NCBI GenBank assembly: GCA_028874905.1
Contig: JAPPGZ010000003.1
Coordinates: forward strand, 28,959-92,958
Length of the DNA: 64,000 bases
Source: Gemmatimonadota bacterium
GTDB taxonomy: Bacteria; Gemmatimonadota; Gemmatimonadetes; Longimicrobiales; Gaopeijiaceae
Direction: 5' to 3'
Part shown: positions 62,874 to 64,000 of the stretch, one piece after another
Layout of the letters: the number at the start of each line of letters is the position of its first letter
How positions within the stretch are numbered: the first letter of the stretch is position 1
Position numbers and translations under genes: made by a program
Notes under the pieces: generated by a model
Database searches by the model: none
Told to the model about the DNA's origin: nothing
What the model saw: only the letters and a program-made list of their open reading frames with translations

Positions 62874-64000
62874 CTAGCCCTCCAGTTCGGCCAGCTTCGC
62901 GCGGGCCCGCTGTGCGGGCTCGAAGGCATCGTCGGCGGTCGCCCAGCCCTCGAGCGCGCGCCGCAGGTGCTCCAGGGCGCCCGGGATGTTGCCCTGTGCC
63001 TCCAGAAGAAGCGCCATCTCGAAGTGCGTGCGCGGATGTCCGGGCACGAGGCGGAGGGACGCACGCATTTCGGATTCCGCCTCATCCAGTCTGCCGGCCT
63101 TCCTGAGCACGCGTCCGGCGTCGCGGTGGTGGGTGCGTCCGGGGTTGAGCTTCATCGCCTTCACGTAGCTTTCGAAGGCCGCATCGTAGTCGCCGGCGCG
63201 CTCGTGGATTCTGCCCAGGTCTCCCTCGAGGAGCGGCAGAAGAGCGCCGAATTGGCGGGCGTTCGCCACTTCGACCGCTCGACCGTGCGCTTCCCGGGCC
63301 GCCTCGGCGCCCTCCGTCTCCAGCAGCACATGAATCGCCAGATGAGGGACGAAGTAGTCGCTGAGCGGCGGCTCCACCTGGGTCCCGAGCTCCTCGAAGA
63401 GGACCACCGCCTCCTCGTGGCGACCAACGCCGAAGAGAAGGGGAATGTCGTAGAAGCGGCTCTGCACGATGGTGATCGGGGTCGTATACCTGTAGGACTC
63501 CTCCACCCACCGGTCTATTGCCAGGACGGTGTTCTCGGCCTCGCCGCGAATGCTGTGGTAGCGTTTGAGGCCGGTCAGGACCGCTACCCGCTGGACCGGC
63601 GTGCGCGCAAGCTCCATCGCCCGCTCGTAGCCCTTCCTGGCATCCTCGAACCGTCCGGCGTCCATATCCAGCGACGCGAGCGCGGCGGCAGTGGTGGAAA
63701 GCCGGGGCCGGAGGATGGTCGCGCGTTCCACGTAGTCGCGCGCCACGTCGTGCTCTCCCCGCCGCCGATGGACCTGTGCCACCTCCAATAGCCCCGAGTG
63801 GTCCTCGGGGAACCGCTCCATGTACTCTGTAAGCAGCGCGAGCGCCTGATCGGTCCCTCCGAGTTCGAGGTGTGCTTCGGCCATCTCCTTGAGGAGATCC
63901 GCATCCTCGGGACTGAGGCGGTACATCGTGCCCAGCGTCTCGAGCAACGCTGTCCCAGCTTTGGCAATGAGATTGCTAACTGGTTTGATCCGTGAGGGTT
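62874..64000 (-). CDS. TPR-repeat protein (5' partial)
   Basis: The frame stays open to the right edge, so the N terminus lies beyond the window; the first in-window start, TTG 63947, is unlikely to be the real one. Tetratricopeptide repeats run through it, with the usual A-x-x-Y/L pattern: LKEMAEAHLELGGTDQALAL, LLEVAQVHRRRGEHDVARDY, LLPLLEGDLGRIHERAGDYD, AFESYVKAMKLNPGRTHH and ALEHLRRALEGW. Protein-protein scaffold of unknown partner. It may precede the receptor gene in a shared transcript, 224 bases apart. Nothing gene-like lies in that gap except the repeats above. Confidence 0.85.
   Translation of the reverse strand, partial: PSRIKPVSNLIAKAGTALLETLGTMYRLSPEDADLLKEMAEAHLELGGTDQALALLTEYMERFPEDHSGLLEVAQVHRRRGEHDVARDYVERATILRPRLSTTAAALASLDMDAGRFEDARKGYERAMELARTPVQRVAVLTGLKRYHSIRGEAENTVLAIDRWVEESYRYTTPITIVQSRFYDIPLLFGVGRHEEAVVLFEELGTQVEPPLSDYFVPHLAIHVLLETEGAEAAREAHGRAVEVANARQFGALLPLLEGDLGRIHERAGDYDAAFESYVKAMKLNPGRTHHRDAGRVLRKAGRLDEAESEMRASLRLVPGHPRTHFEMALLLEAQGNIPGALEHLRRALEGWATADDAFEPAQRARAKLAELEG

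Overview
The window is about 64 kb of very GC-rich DNA, densely packed with bacterial genes. Starts are often GTG or TTG, and many neighbouring genes overlap by four bases (ATGA or GTGA). Gene content points to a heterotrophic, protein- and amino-acid-degrading Gram-negative: a TonB-dependent receptor, a TonB-like protein, secreted S9, S10 and M19 peptidases, propeller-plus-amidohydrolase proteins, a peptide ABC importer and many PLP and amidohydrolase enzymes. Together with a DUF222/HNH endonuclease and a choice-of-anchor B protein this is most like Gemmatimonadota. That assignment is an inference from gene content; no rRNA or marker gene is present.

Layout. 1-4.4 kb: a rightward set of a secreted FG-GAP/choice-of-anchor B protein (cut by the left edge), an Ldh-family dehydrogenase and an AstE/AspA deacylase. 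4.4-12.2 kb: a leftward operon running from an acyl-CoA ligase through a 2-hydroxyacid dehydrogenase (broken by an in-frame stop), a DUF819 membrane protein, an SDR, a lysine-less aminotransferase-like protein and an aminotransferase to a dihydropyrimidinase-type hydrolase. 12.3-14.0 kb: a small Tat-signal protein and an amidase. 14.1-29.7 kb: thirteen leftward genes, most touching or overlapping: aldo/keto reductase, threonine dehydratase, ThiI, peptide-binding lipoprotein, TonB-like protein, two Dpp-type permeases, a putative glycoside-hydrolase-like protein, amidohydrolase, aminotransferase, Gfo/Idh oxidoreductase, a double ATPase (DppD-DppF type) and a sugar-lactone-oxidase-like flavoprotein. 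This reads as an import-and-degrade operon for a peptide-like or amino-sugar-like compound.

29.8-41.2 kb is an accessory stretch: a RES/Xre toxin-antitoxin pair with a visible operator-like repeat, a BtuF-like protein, a secreted S9 peptidase, an orphan three-part protein with a RelE-like tail, a GNAT enzyme, an EamA transporter, an S10 peptidase, a DUF2784 protein, and a lower-GC gene fusing a GHKL ATPase to a STAS-like domain. 41.4-49.6 kb is a rightward four-gene unit: propeller-amidohydrolase, Tat-exported LanC-like protein, group II PLP decarboxylase, and an NCS2 permease with a degenerate GHKL-like tail.

49.6-64 kb holds a DUF222/HNH endonuclease, an HTH-AbiU2 fusion, a methyltransferase, a frameshifted cupin, an M19 dipeptidase with a DUF3500 protein, a membrane protein with a possible peptidase tail, two inverted paralogous zinc-ribbon membrane proteins (one frameshifted) around a second DUF819 gene, a TonB-dependent receptor with helically phased repeats upstream, and a TPR protein cut by the right edge. 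No tRNA, rRNA, CRISPR array or insertion sequence was recognised. Several genes look broken (in-frame stop at 10.78 kb, frameshifts near 52.97 and 57.26 kb, missing start codons at 2.3 and 52.1 kb), which means either gene decay or draft-assembly errors.
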